From NCBI RefSeq assembly GCF_049671645.1, contig NZ_JBATVG010000023.1:124001-188000 (forward strand): a DNA stretch of 64,000 nucleotides, read 5' to 3'. The DNA is from Castellaniella sp049671645 (GTDB lineage: Bacteria; Pseudomonadota; Gammaproteobacteria; Burkholderiales; Burkholderiaceae_B). Positions 27,254 to 35,533 of the stretch are shown here, piece after piece. Positions within the stretch are counted from its first letter, which is position 1, and each line of letters starts with the position of its first letter. The notes under the pieces were generated by a model. That model saw only the letters and a program-made list of their open reading frames with translations, did not search any database and was not told where the DNA came from. A program made the translations under genes and the position numbers.

Positions 27254-27925
27254 ATGACTATTCTCGTCATCGAAGACGATGTAAAGACCGGCGATTATCT
27301 AAGGAAAGGCCTGCTTGAATCCGGATACAACGCGGACCTGGCCCGCAACGGCACCGATGGCCTGCACATGGCGCTTGAGCACGACTACGAGCTGCTCATC
27401 CTCGACGTCATGCTGCCGGGAATGGATGGATGGCAGGTTCTGGCGGAGGTGCGCCGCGTCTGCGACGTGCCGGTCATCTTCCTGACGGCGCGCGACCAGG
27501 TCGACGACCGGATACGCGGCCTACGGCTCGGGGCCGATGACTACCTGGTCAAGCCCTTTTCATTCACCGAACTGGTGCTGCGCATCCGCACACTGTTGCG
27601 CCGGGGCGCCGCCCGCGAACCCGACACCTTCGAACTGGCCGACCTGCGCCTCGATCCCACGCGCCGCAAAGTGATGCGCGGCGGGCTCACGATCGTCTTG
27701 ACCAACAAGGAGTTCCTGCTGCTGCATCTGCTGCTCAAAAGACAAGGTGAAGCGCTGTCCCGCACGATGATCGCTTCGGAAGTCTGGGACATGAATTTCG
27801 ACAGCGACACCAATGTGGTGGATGTCGCCATCAAGCGATTGAGAGCGAAGGTGGACGCCCCCTTCGAACACAAACTGATCCACACGGTTCGCAGCATAGG
27901 CTACATGCTGGCAGAGCAGCCGTGA
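27254..27925 (+). CDS. OmpR-family response regulator, HprR/CusR-like
   Basis: The ATG at 27254 gives 223 residues and begins directly at the receiver strand MTILVIEDDV; the frame to 27218 would add residues that start inside the promoter. The phospho-acceptor is Asp 51 (LLILDVMLPGMDG) and the conserved Lys is at 100 (YLVKPFS). The C-terminal winged helix has TNKEFLLLHLLLK and TNVVDVAIKRLRAKVD. The strong match to heavy-metal or hypochlorous-acid regulators (CusR, HprR), together with adjacent msrPQ, suggests control of methionine repair. Its GTGA overlaps the kinase start. Confidence 0.9.
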   Translation: MTILVIEDDVKTGDYLRKGLLESGYNADLARNGTDGLHMALEHDYELLILDVMLPGMDGWQVLAEVRRVCDVPVIFLTARDQVDDRIRGLRLGADDYLVKPFSFTELVLRIRTLLRRGAAREPDTFELADLRLDPTRRKVMRGGLTIVLTNKEFLLLHLLLKRQGEALSRTMIASEVWDMNFDSDTNVVDVAIKRLRAKVDAPFEHKLIHTVRSIGYMLAEQP

Positions 27926-29358
27926 AAGCCCGCGCCCCGCATTCGCTGACCGCCAGGATCACGCTGGTCTTTGCCCTGATATCCTGCCTGATCGTCTCGG
28001 GGCTTGGCCTGTATCTGTATTCCTCGGCCAAGCAAGCGCTGGAGACCCGCGCCGACTACACGCTGGTGGGGCGCGTGGAGCGTTTTCGCCACCTGCTGCA
28101 CGATCTCTATACCGTCCGGCAAATGGAAGAACGCCCTGCGCTGTTCGAGAACATGCTGGGCAACGAAAGCGATGTGCGCATCTTCCAGCGGCTGGGGGAG
28201 AAGCCTTTCATTCTGGTCAACCCCGACCATATGCCCATCCCGGCCATGACTCCGGTTCCCATCGGCCGAGAGCTGGGCATCAGCGCGCTGCACCCCGGCG
28301 TGCGCGCCGATGGCGTGCGGGTGCGCTGGATATCCGCTCTGGCGGAAATCGGGGACCACGGCGATCGGGTCCGGATCACGGCAGCCTACGTGATGACACA
28401 GGAATCCCGGATGCTGGCCGACTATCGGGCGCGCGTCTTCGGCGCGGCCACGCTGGCAGTGCTGTTGAGCACCCTGATGAGTTTCATGCTCTTGCGGCGC
28501 GGTCTCAAACCGCTGCATGCCATGAGCCGGCAGGCGGCGCGCATCACGCCCGCCCATCTGGCAGCGCGCCTGCCCGACCAGGACGCGCCAGCGGAACTGC
28601 GACAATTCGCCAAAGCGTGCAACGCCATGCTGGACCGCCTGCAAGCCGGCTATGAGCACCTGTCGCAGTTCTCCGCCGATCTGGCGCACGAGATGCGGAC
28701 ACCGGTCAACATCCTGATGGGGCAAACCCAGGTGGCCCTCGGGCAGCCCAGAAGCGGCGCCGAGTACGAGCACGTGCTGGAATCGAACCTGGAGGAACTC
28801 ACCCGGCTCGCGCACATCATCGAAAACATCCTGTTCCTGTCGCGCGCCGACCACGACGCCGCGGAGGTGACGCGCGAGCCGCTGGCGCTCCTGCCGGAGC
28901 TGCGCAAGATCGCAGATTACTTCGAGGGTCCGGCCCAGGAGCGCGGCATGGATTTCGAGGTCATCGCCAGCGGCACCTGCCACGCCAATGCCATCATGTG
29001 GCAGCGCGCCGTCAGCAACCTGGTCGTCAATGCGATACGGTACGGACGGCCGGGCACCCGCATATCGCTGGGCGGGCGGGCCGACGCCTCAGGTTCCCAA
29101 GTGACCGTCGACAACCGCGGCCAGGCATTCTCGCCAGACGAGATCGACCGCATGTTCAGGCGCTTCTACCGGGGCGACCAATCCCGCAGCCAGCACACCG
29201 AATCAAACGGGCTTGGCCTGGCCATCGTGGTCGCCATCATGGCGATCCATGGCGGCAGCGCCGATGCGCAGGGGGCCGACGACGGGCGCATCTGCTTCCG
29301 TCTGCGGTTCCCGCCGCCCGAACCGGGCGATGCAGGTCAGGGCAAGCGCATCGATTGA
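27922..29358 (+). CDS. Heavy-metal/HOCl-type sensor histidine kinase, HprS/CusS-like
   Basis: Starting at a GTG that overlaps the regulator stop, the protein has 478 residues. Two membrane helices (about 13-33, containing Cys 22, and 173-191) flank a periplasmic sensor of some 140 residues. HAMP, HisKA (FSADLAHEMRTPVNIL, His 256) and ATPase motifs follow, with TESNGLGLAIVVAIM as the G2 box. The periplasmic part has six Met, at 68, 78, 104, 109, 158 and 164. E. coli HprS is reported to sense hypochlorous acid through Met and Cys, so a redox signal is plausible here. Metal sensing as in CusS remains an alternative. Confidence 0.88.
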   Translation: MKARAPHSLTARITLVFALISCLIVSGLGLYLYSSAKQALETRADYTLVGRVERFRHLLHDLYTVRQMEERPALFENMLGNESDVRIFQRLGEKPFILVNPDHMPIPAMTPVPIGRELGISALHPGVRADGVRVRWISALAEIGDHGDRVRITAAYVMTQESRMLADYRARVFGAATLAVLLSTLMSFMLLRRGLKPLHAMSRQAARITPAHLAARLPDQDAPAELRQFAKACNAMLDRLQAGYEHLSQFSADLAHEMRTPVNILMGQTQVALGQPRSGAEYEHVLESNLEELTRLAHIIENILFLSRADHDAAEVTREPLALLPELRKIADYFEGPAQERGMDFEVIASGTCHANAIMWQRAVSNLVVNAIRYGRPGTRISLGGRADASGSQVTVDNRGQAFSPDEIDRMFRRFYRGDQSRSQHTESNGLGLAIVVAIMAIHGGSADAQGADDGRICFRLRFPPPEPGDAGQGKRID

Positions 29359-29455
29359 GCCGGTGATCCGGGCATGGCCGGGAAACAGCGGCGCGCCAGG
29401 ATGGTTAAGCCACACCGGCATACGCGGGGATGGCAAACCGTGGCACACTGCACGC

Positions 29456-30643
29456 ATGCTACCAACCGCCGATGAGACCGAACTGCGGGCCTGGATCCGC
29501 CTGAGCCTGGAGCCCGAACTGGGGCCGGCGCGCATCCGCCTGCTGTTGTCGGCGTTCGGCATGCCCCAGGACATCTGCGCGGCATCCACCGGCAATCTGG
29601 CCCGGTATCTGGATCCCGGCCTGGCCGCGCGGCTGCGCCAGGCGCCCGATGAACCGCTGCAGCAGGCGATCGATACCAGCCTGAGCTGGCTGGCGGAACC
29701 CGGCCACCATCTGCTGACACTGGCCGACCCCCTGTACCCTTCGGCGCTGTTCGAACTGAACGACCCGCCGCCCATCCTGTATGCGCACGGGCAGCTGGAT
29801 GTCCTGAGCCGGCCGATGCTGGCCATCGTCGGCGCCCGCAGCGCCACGCCTGAAGGCGCCCGCAATGCCCACGATTTCGCACGCCACCTGGCGCAACAGG
29901 GCTGGTGCGTAGTCAGCGGGCTGGCCAGCGGCATCGACGGGGCGGCCCACGCAGGCGCCCTGGATGCGGGGACCACGGGCGGTGGAACACTGGCCGTGCT
30001 GGGCACCGGCATCGACCGGGTCTATCCGCCCGCCCACCGCGGCCTGGCCCACCGCATTGCGGAACACGGCCTGATGCTGTCTGAATTCCCGCTGGGCGCC
30101 CAGGGCCTGCCGTTCCATTTCCCGCAGCGCAATCGCATCGTGGCGGCACTGAGCCAAGGCGTGCTGGTGGTCGAAGCCGCCGCCCGCAGCGGATCGCTGA
30201 TCACTGCGCGCCTGGCCGGCGAACTGGGACGCGAGGTCTTCGCCATCCCGGGATCCATTCATTCCCCGCTGTCGCGCGGCTGCCATGCATTGATCCGCCA
30301 AGGCGCCAAACTGGTCGAGTCCGGGCAGGACATCATCGAGGAACTGCGCCAGGGCGACCTGCCGGGCATCGCTGCCCGGTCTGCCACTCCCCGGACGGCA
30401 GCCATGCCGCGCCGGCCCCCCGTGTCGCCACCGGCGCAGACGGAGGCATCCCCCGCGCGAGACCCCGATGCGGCAGCCTTGTTGCAGGCACTGGGCTACG
30501 AACCTGCGGACCTCGACACCCTGCAGGCCCGCACGAACTGGCCCATCGACCGGCTGATGAGCCAGCTGACCCTGATGGAAATCGGCGGCGCGCTGGAACG
30601 CCAGCAGGACGGCCGCTATCGGCGGCTGCCGGATCGGGGATGA
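29456..30643 (+). CDS. dprA: DNA-processing protein DprA (Smf)
   Basis: The ATG at 29456 gives 395 residues; the frame is open much further upstream but overlaps the kinase gene. An N-terminal SAM-like helical region (1-85) precedes the Rossmann DNA-processing fold, with IVGARSATPEGARNA, VSGLASGIDGAAHAGAL, IDRVYPPAHRGLA and FPQRNRIVAALS. A C-terminal winged-helix domain (about 330-395) follows a Pro-rich linker. DprA binds incoming single strands and loads RecA during transformation. With comF at 15.4 kb, the genome has at least two competence-related genes. Confidence 0.94.
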   Translation: MLPTADETELRAWIRLSLEPELGPARIRLLLSAFGMPQDICAASTGNLARYLDPGLAARLRQAPDEPLQQAIDTSLSWLAEPGHHLLTLADPLYPSALFELNDPPPILYAHGQLDVLSRPMLAIVGARSATPEGARNAHDFARHLAQQGWCVVSGLASGIDGAAHAGALDAGTTGGGTLAVLGTGIDRVYPPAHRGLAHRIAEHGLMLSEFPLGAQGLPFHFPQRNRIVAALSQGVLVVEAAARSGSLITARLAGELGREVFAIPGSIHSPLSRGCHALIRQGAKLVESGQDIIEELRQGDLPGIAARSATPRTAAMPRRPPVSPPAQTEASPARDPDAAALLQALGYEPADLDTLQARTNWPIDRLMSQLTLMEIGGALERQQDGRYRRLPDRG

Positions 30644-30700
30644 ACCCGCAGCCCAAGGGCGCTCCCGCCCCGACCACCCCCATCCCCGCAAGCGCCGCGC

Positions 30701-30706
30701 TATGAT
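30701..30706 (+). promoter_or_regulatory. Candidate -10 box of the HMG-CoA lyase gene
   Basis: TATGAT lies at 30701-30706 in a GC-rich gap after dprA, with no clear -35. Initiation near 30713 would coincide with an upstream ATG and leaves a leader of about 63 bases before the ATG at 30776, supporting the later start. Confidence 0.4.
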
Positions 30707-30775
30707 CGAGGCATGACTCTACAAACCGGCCCTCTGCGCATGGGGGCCGGATTTCATGCACCGGCAAGGATCTCC

Positions 30776-31678
30776 ATGAGCGAACACGTCAAGATCGTTG
30801 AAGTCGGCCCTCGCGATGGCCTGCAGAATGAAAAGCAATTCGTCGATTCGACCGTGAAGATCGAACTGATCAACCGCTTGGCCGCCGCCGGATTTCCCAA
30901 CGTCGAGGCGGTGTCCTTCGTCTCGCCCAAGTGGGTTCCGCAAATGGCCGACGGGGCGCAGGTCATGGACGGGATCGCCCGGCGGCCCGGCACGATCTAC
31001 TCGGCGCTGGTCCCCAATACGCGCGGCCTGGAGGGCGCCCTGGCCGCCGGGATGGACGAAGTCGTGATCTTCGGAGCGGCCAGCGAGGCCTTTTCCCAGC
31101 GCAACATCAACTGTTCCATCGCGGAATCGATCGCCCGGTTCGAACCCGTGGCCGCGGCGGCCAAAGAGGCCGGGCTGCGCCTGCGGGGCAGCATCAGCTG
31201 CTCGCTGGGCTGCCCCTACCAGGGCGAGGTCCCGGTCAGCGCCGTCGTGAACGTGGCCGAACGGTTCCTGCAGCTGGGCTGCGATGAAATCGACGTGGCC
31301 GACACCATCGGAGTGGGCACCGCGGCCCAGGTCGCCCGGGTGCTGCGGGCCGTGGGCGGGATCACCGATCTGGGCACGCGGGTGTCCGGGCATTTCCACG
31401 ACACCTACGGCCAGGCTCTGGCCAACATCCTGTCGGCCCTGGAATGCGGGGTGCGGATTTTCCACAGCTCCGTGGCCGGGCTGGGCGGCTGCCCCTACGC
31501 CAAGGGCGCCACCGGCAACGTGGCCACCGAAGACGTGTTGTACCTGCTGCAGGGCCAGGGCCTGCACACCGGCGTGGACCTGGATGCCGTCGTGGACATC
31601 GGACAATGGATTTCCGAACAGATCGGCAGACCCACGTCCAGCCGCGCCGGGCGGGCGCTGGCGCTGAAGCGCGGCTGA
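30776..31678 (+). CDS. mvaB: Hydroxymethylglutaryl-CoA lyase
   Basis: The ATG at 30776 has AAGGA 6 bp upstream, giving 300 residues; an ATG at 30713 lies at the predicted transcript start. This TIM-barrel enzyme splits HMG-CoA into acetyl-CoA and acetoacetate at the end of leucine catabolism. EVGPRDGLQNE holds the metal-site Asp and catalytic Arg, SCSLGCPYQGEV is next, and the signature SVAGLGGCPYAKGATGN contains the active-site Cys. No other leucine-degradation (liu) gene is nearby, so it is a detached copy. Confidence 0.93.
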   Translation: MSEHVKIVEVGPRDGLQNEKQFVDSTVKIELINRLAAAGFPNVEAVSFVSPKWVPQMADGAQVMDGIARRPGTIYSALVPNTRGLEGALAAGMDEVVIFGAASEAFSQRNINCSIAESIARFEPVAAAAKEAGLRLRGSISCSLGCPYQGEVPVSAVVNVAERFLQLGCDEIDVADTIGVGTAAQVARVLRAVGGITDLGTRVSGHFHDTYGQALANILSALECGVRIFHSSVAGLGGCPYAKGATGNVATEDVLYLLQGQGLHTGVDLDAVVDIGQWISEQIGRPTSSRAGRALALKRG

Positions 31679-31727
31679 TGCCGCCGGACCGGCGGGGGCG
31701 GGCCGCGCCGCTGCCGCGACCGGCGTC

Positions 31728-32195
31728 CTAGTCGATCGCGACCTGGCTGCCGGTCTTCACCCGGTCCATCACGACCAGGGTCTTGAAGCCTTTCACGTTG
31801 TTGTTGCCGTGAAACAGGCGGCGCGTCCATTCCACATACTGGTCCATGTCGCGCACCAGGAAAATCAGCACGAAATCGCAGTCCCCCGTCACGTAATAGC
31901 ACTGCTGGATCTGCGGACACGCCTGGAAGCCCAGGCGCATCTCGTCCAGCAGATCCGCGCGTTCGCTTTCCGCTTCGACTTCCACGACGATGGTCAGGCT
32001 ATACCCCACGGCCTTGGGGTTGATGCAGGCCGTATAGCGTTCGATGACGCCATCGCTGGCCAACGCGCGCAGCCTGCGATTGACCGCCGCGGTGGACAGG
32101 CTGGTGCGCTCGCCCAATTCGCTCTGGGGCGTGCGTGCATTTTCCTGGATCGCGGCCAGCAGCGCGCGGTCATAGGCATCAAGTTTGCTTGCCAT
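31728..32195 (-). CDS. Lrp/AsnC family transcriptional regulator
   Basis: This 155-residue protein has an N-terminal winged helix (LDAYDRALLAAIQENARTPQ, then LSTAAVNRRLRALASDGVI) and a C-terminal RAM ligand-binding domain (YYVTGDCDFVLIFLVRDMDQ). It diverges from the diaminopropionate ammonia-lyase gene across 118 bp of unusually AT-rich DNA, the usual layout of an Lrp-type regulator and its target. The likely effector is an amino acid, possibly 2,3-diaminopropionate or a product of its breakdown; that is inference. Confidence 0.92.
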   Translation of the reverse strand: MASKLDAYDRALLAAIQENARTPQSELGERTSLSTAAVNRRLRALASDGVIERYTACINPKAVGYSLTIVVEVEAESERADLLDEMRLGFQACPQIQQCYYVTGDCDFVLIFLVRDMDQYVEWTRRLFHGNNNVKGFKTLVVMDRVKTGSQVAID

Positions 32196-32313
32196 CTGAA
32201 TGTCCGATAAGAAATCAAGGCCAAAATGATAAAAAATTCACCTATAAGGATAAAGATCAATAAAAAAATTGGGTATTAAAAAATAAAATTCCACCATCAC
32301 CAAGGAGCGTTCC
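32196..32313. promoter_or_regulatory. AT-rich divergent control region between lrp-type gene and dpaL
   Basis: This 118-bp gap is much richer in A and T than its surroundings, with several A tracts (32232-32236, 32262-32267, 32278-32283) spaced by roughly one to two helical turns. On the minus strand TTTATC-N17-TATCAT (32254 to 32226) can serve as the regulator promoter. Facing the lyase gene, AAGGAG at 32302-32307 is a strong ribosome site. Bent DNA and Lrp wrapping are plausible. Confidence 0.5.
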
Positions 32314-33609
32314 ATGAGCATCAAAGTCCTGCCCAATCCCAATCGCGGGCAACGCGCCGTGGCGGCGGCGCCCATGCTGGCCCAGCTCAAGCCGGAGCAA
32401 GTAGGCGGCGTCATCGCCTTTCACCGGTCGATCGAAGGCTACGCGCCCACGCCGCTGGTGCGGCTGCGTCACCTGTCATCCCGCCTGGGCGTCAAGGCCA
32501 TGTATGTCAAGGACGAAAGCTTTCGTTTCGGGCTGAACGCATTCAAGGCGCTCGGCGGCAGCTATGCGATCGCGACCTACCTGGCGGGCAGGCTGGGCCT
32601 GGACCTGTCCGAACTGCCCTACGACCGGCTCATTTCCGACGAGATCCGCGAGCGCCTAGGCGAAGTGACGTTCATCACGGCCACCGACGGCAACCACGGC
32701 CGCGGGGTGGCCTGGACCGCAGACAAGCTGCGGCAGAAATGCGTGGTGCACATGCCTAAAGGCACGGCCCCGGAACGGCTGGCCAACATCCAGGCGCTGG
32801 GCGCACGGGCCGACATCACCGGCCTGAACTACGACGATGCCGTGCGCCTGTCGAGCCGGGAAGCCGAAGAGCACGGCTGGGTCATGGTGCAGGACACCTC
32901 GTGGCCCGGATACGAAGACATCCCGCGCACCATCATCCAGGGCTATACGACCCTGCTCGCCGAAGCCGTGGAACAACTGGCCGCCGAGCCGGATGGCCAG
33001 CGCCCGACGCACGTGTTCGTACAGGCCGGCGTCGGGGCGCTCGCCACCGCCGTCGTCGGCTACATCGTCAATACCTACGGCGCATCGGACGCAGGCGGCC
33101 CCACGATCATCGTGGTCGAACCGGAAAACGCCGCCTGCATCTTCGACACGCTGCGCGCCACGGACGGCCGCATCCACGCGGTGGGCGGCGATCTCGACAC
33201 CATCATGGCGGGGCTGGCCTGCGGCGAGCCTGTCACGGTGGGCATCGACGTCCTGGCCAATCACGTGGATTTCGTCGCCAGCCTGCCCGACTACGTCGCG
33301 GCCCAGGGCATGCGGGCGCTTTCCAGCCCCGTCCGCGCCACCGCGTCGGCGACGGATGCCGCGGCGCCTTCCGATCGCCGCATCATTTCGGGCGAGTCCG
33401 GCGCCGCGCCCTTCGGTTTCGCGCACGAAGTCCTGACCGACCCGGCGCTGGCGCACATCAAGGACACTCTGGGCATCGATGGCGAATCCGTGCTGTTCTT
33501 CCTGTCCACGGAAGGCGACACGGACCGCGCCGGCTACGACGCGATCATCCACGACGGCGCGTATGCGCGCCCCTCGGCCCCCCAGGAGGCCGGCGCGAGC
33601 CCCGTCTGA
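32314..33609 (+). CDS. dpaL: Diaminopropionate ammonia-lyase
   Basis: This 431-residue PLP enzyme of the tryptophan-synthase-beta fold breaks 2,3-diaminopropionate into pyruvate and two ammonia. The PLP Lys is in FRFGLNAFKALGGSYA. ATDGNHGRGVAW binds the cofactor ring, QAGVGALATAVV is the glycine-rich phosphate loop, and ISGESGAAPFGF closes the site. AAGGAG precedes the ATG by 6 bp. The C terminus is about 30 residues longer than in E. coli YgeX (about 398 residues). Together with the divergent Lrp-type gene it forms a small amino-acid catabolic unit. Confidence 0.92.
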   Translation: MSIKVLPNPNRGQRAVAAAPMLAQLKPEQVGGVIAFHRSIEGYAPTPLVRLRHLSSRLGVKAMYVKDESFRFGLNAFKALGGSYAIATYLAGRLGLDLSELPYDRLISDEIRERLGEVTFITATDGNHGRGVAWTADKLRQKCVVHMPKGTAPERLANIQALGARADITGLNYDDAVRLSSREAEEHGWVMVQDTSWPGYEDIPRTIIQGYTTLLAEAVEQLAAEPDGQRPTHVFVQAGVGALATAVVGYIVNTYGASDAGGPTIIVVEPENAACIFDTLRATDGRIHAVGGDLDTIMAGLACGEPVTVGIDVLANHVDFVASLPDYVAAQGMRALSSPVRATASATDAAAPSDRRIISGESGAAPFGFAHEVLTDPALAHIKDTLGIDGESVLFFLSTEGDTDRAGYDAIIHDGAYARPSAPQEAGASPV

Positions 33610-33632
33610 CCTGCTGGCGGGTCATGGACTTC

Positions 33633-33641
33633 TGCTAAGAT
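33633..33641 (+). promoter_or_regulatory. Candidate extended -10 promoter of the small membrane protein
   Basis: TGCTAAGAT at 33633-33641 is identical to the element in front of the hprR-like gene (27219-27227). No -35 is evident. It lies 60 bp before the ATG at 33701. Confidence 0.4.
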
Positions 33642-33700
33642 CGGCTGCCCGCCGCCCGTTTTTCCGGGCGGGGCGCAAACCCTGAAACCGACCCGACCCC

Positions 33701-34174
33701 ATGTCCCCTTTCGACCGCCCCTCCCCCGAAGAACACGCCGCGCTGCTGGCGCAGATCGGCCCGCTGCCGCTGCGCGGACGCGCCTGGCCGCGCTGGATCG
33801 GCGTGATTGCCTGGCTCATCATGGCCTTCATCGCCGTGCGCCTGTTCATGGTGCTGCGGCTCGCGCCCGAAACCGCCCTGCCGCTGCCGGTCATCGCCAG
33901 TCTGGTGGTCTGTTTCGGCGCCCTGCTCTGGATGAGCTGGCACATGTGGACCTCGGTGACGGAAATCTCTGACTGGGGCATCCGCCAGACCTGGATCTCG
34001 CGCCGCGAAGTCTCCTGGGACGACATCCAGTCCACGAAATTCATTCCGCTGTTCGCCTCGAAGAAGCTGGTGTGCTTCGTCCAGAAGGGCCGGCCGCTGT
34101 TCTTCCAGGCAGGCAGCCCCGAACTGCAGGCGGCCTTCGCGCGCATCAGCCTGGTCTACCGCAAGAAGCTCTGA
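33701..34174 (+). CDS. Small two-helix membrane protein of unknown function
   Basis: I do not recognise a named family. The 157 residues comprise a polar N terminus of about 25 residues, two membrane helices (WIGVIAWLIMAFIAVRLFMV near 32-51 and VIASLVVCFGALLWMSW near 63-80), and a soluble C-terminal half of alternating strands (ISDWGIRQTWISRREVSWDD, KLVCFVQKGRPLFF). The C-terminal part looks like the membrane-linked PH-like fold seen in YdbT or YcxB type proteins, which is inference from pattern only. It stands alone between dpaL and the convergent PaaK-like gene. Confidence 0.75.
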   Translation: MSPFDRPSPEEHAALLAQIGPLPLRGRAWPRWIGVIAWLIMAFIAVRLFMVLRLAPETALPLPVIASLVVCFGALLWMSWHMWTSVTEISDWGIRQTWISRREVSWDDIQSTKFIPLFASKKLVCFVQKGRPLFFQAGSPELQAAFARISLVYRKKL

Positions 34175-34246
34175 GCCGCGCGGCTCGCGTCCCGGCCGGC
34201 GAACGTCCGTCGGGAACGCCCGCCGCCCCGATCGGCGCGCCGCACG

Positions 34247-35518
34247 TCAGTCGTAGCGGCGGATGTCCTCGATCACCTTGCCGTCATTGGGCAGGCTGCC
34301 GGCCGGCACCACATCCACGATGGCCCGAAGCTTGGTCTGGTCCCTCACGGTATCGGCCACACGGGCGATATCCAGGTCGTCGGCCGATTCGATTTTCAAC
34401 GTCATGACGTCGTGCCCCATTTCGCCCGACACGACCAGCCGGGCGCGGCCGATCTGCGGATGGCGGCTGAGCACCCGGGCGATCTGCTCGGGATGCACGA
34501 ACATGCCGCGCACCTTGGTCGTCTGGTCCGCGCGCCCCATCCACCCGCGGATGCGGCCATTGGTCCGGCCGCAGGGCGACGTTCCCGCCATCAAAGCGGA
34601 CAGATCCCCGGTGCCGAAGCGCAACAGCGGATAATCGGGGTTGAAAGTCGTCACCACGACCTCGCCGACCTCGCCGTCGGGCACGGGTTGGCTGGTGCCG
34701 GGCCGCACGATTTCCACGATCAGGTCTTCGTTCAGGACCAGGCCGTCGCGCGCTTCGGTCTCAAAGGCAACCATCCCCAGATCCGCGCTGCCATAGGCCT
34801 GGAAGCCCTGGACGCCTCGGGCCTGAAACCAGGCCTGCAACGACGGCGGATAGGCCTCGCCCGAAAACAGGGCCCGGCGCAGGGACGGCAGCGCCACCCC
34901 CATGTCGTCGGCCTTTTCCAGGATGATGCGCAGGAAACTGGGCGTGCCGGTATACGCCTGAGGCGCCAGATCGGCCATGGCCCGGACCTGCTGTTCGGTC
35001 TGCCCGACTCCGCCGGGAAACACCGTGCACCCCAGGGCATGGGCGGCGGTTTCCATCATCGAGCCCGCCGGCGTGAAATGATAGGAAAAGCAGTTGTGCA
35101 CCAGATCCCCGGGGCGCACCCCCGCCGCGTGCAAGGCGCGGGCAAAGCCCCAATAATCGGGGCGTGCGCTTTCAGGCTCGTAAATGGGGCCGGGTGACGC
35201 GAAGACGCGCCGCGCCGCGCCCCAGCCGATGGTGGACACCCCGCCGAACACCCTTACCCGTTCCGCGTCTCCTTGGGTCGCCGGACGGGCAATGCGGGCC
35301 GCATGCTGGATCTCAAGCAATTCGCTTTTGCGCAGCACCGGAACCTGCGACAGCGCGTGGCGTGAGTTCAGACTGGCGGGGTCGACACCCTGCAACTGCC
35401 GGGCGATGGCCGGCGCCCGCTCCCGGGCAGCCGCCGCCACGGCAGGCAGGCGGGCAAACAGCGTCTGCTCCCGCTGTCCGACGGCCGCCGTCTCTCGCGC
35501 ATCGAAATAAGCCTGCAT
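34247..35518 (-). CDS. PaaK-like AMP-binding ligase with altered P-loop
   Basis: This 423-residue protein aligns along its length with phenylacetate-CoA ligases: PVLRKSELLE, SYHFTPAGSMMETAAHALG, AYTGTPSFLRIILEKA, AYGSADLGMVAFE, RFGTGDLSALM and GWMGRADQTTKVRGMFVHP. The Thr/Ser/Gly-rich P-loop expected as SSGTTGKP is replaced by GGVSTIGWG followed by FASPGPIYEPE, and the catalytic C-terminal Lys is not evident in VIEDIRRYD. It may be a divergent ligase or a non-catalytic relative. It is last in the seven-gene operon with the first Liv importer, 15 bp after livF. Confidence 0.8.
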   Translation of the reverse strand: MQAYFDARETAAVGQREQTLFARLPAVAAAARERAPAIARQLQGVDPASLNSRHALSQVPVLRKSELLEIQHAARIARPATQGDAERVRVFGGVSTIGWGAARRVFASPGPIYEPESARPDYWGFARALHAAGVRPGDLVHNCFSYHFTPAGSMMETAAHALGCTVFPGGVGQTEQQVRAMADLAPQAYTGTPSFLRIILEKADDMGVALPSLRRALFSGEAYPPSLQAWFQARGVQGFQAYGSADLGMVAFETEARDGLVLNEDLIVEIVRPGTSQPVPDGEVGEVVVTTFNPDYPLLRFGTGDLSALMAGTSPCGRTNGRIRGWMGRADQTTKVRGMFVHPEQIARVLSRHPQIGRARLVVSGEMGHDVMTLKIESADDLDIARVADTVRDQTKLRAIVDVVPAGSLPNDGKVIEDIRRYD

Positions 35519-35533
35519 GCCATCCCCTGTGTA

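Noticed and set aside
33701..34174. Considering the small membrane protein a toxin or immunity protein
   Set aside because: It is a single gene with no partner, and two helices with a strand-rich tail are not specific to such systems.
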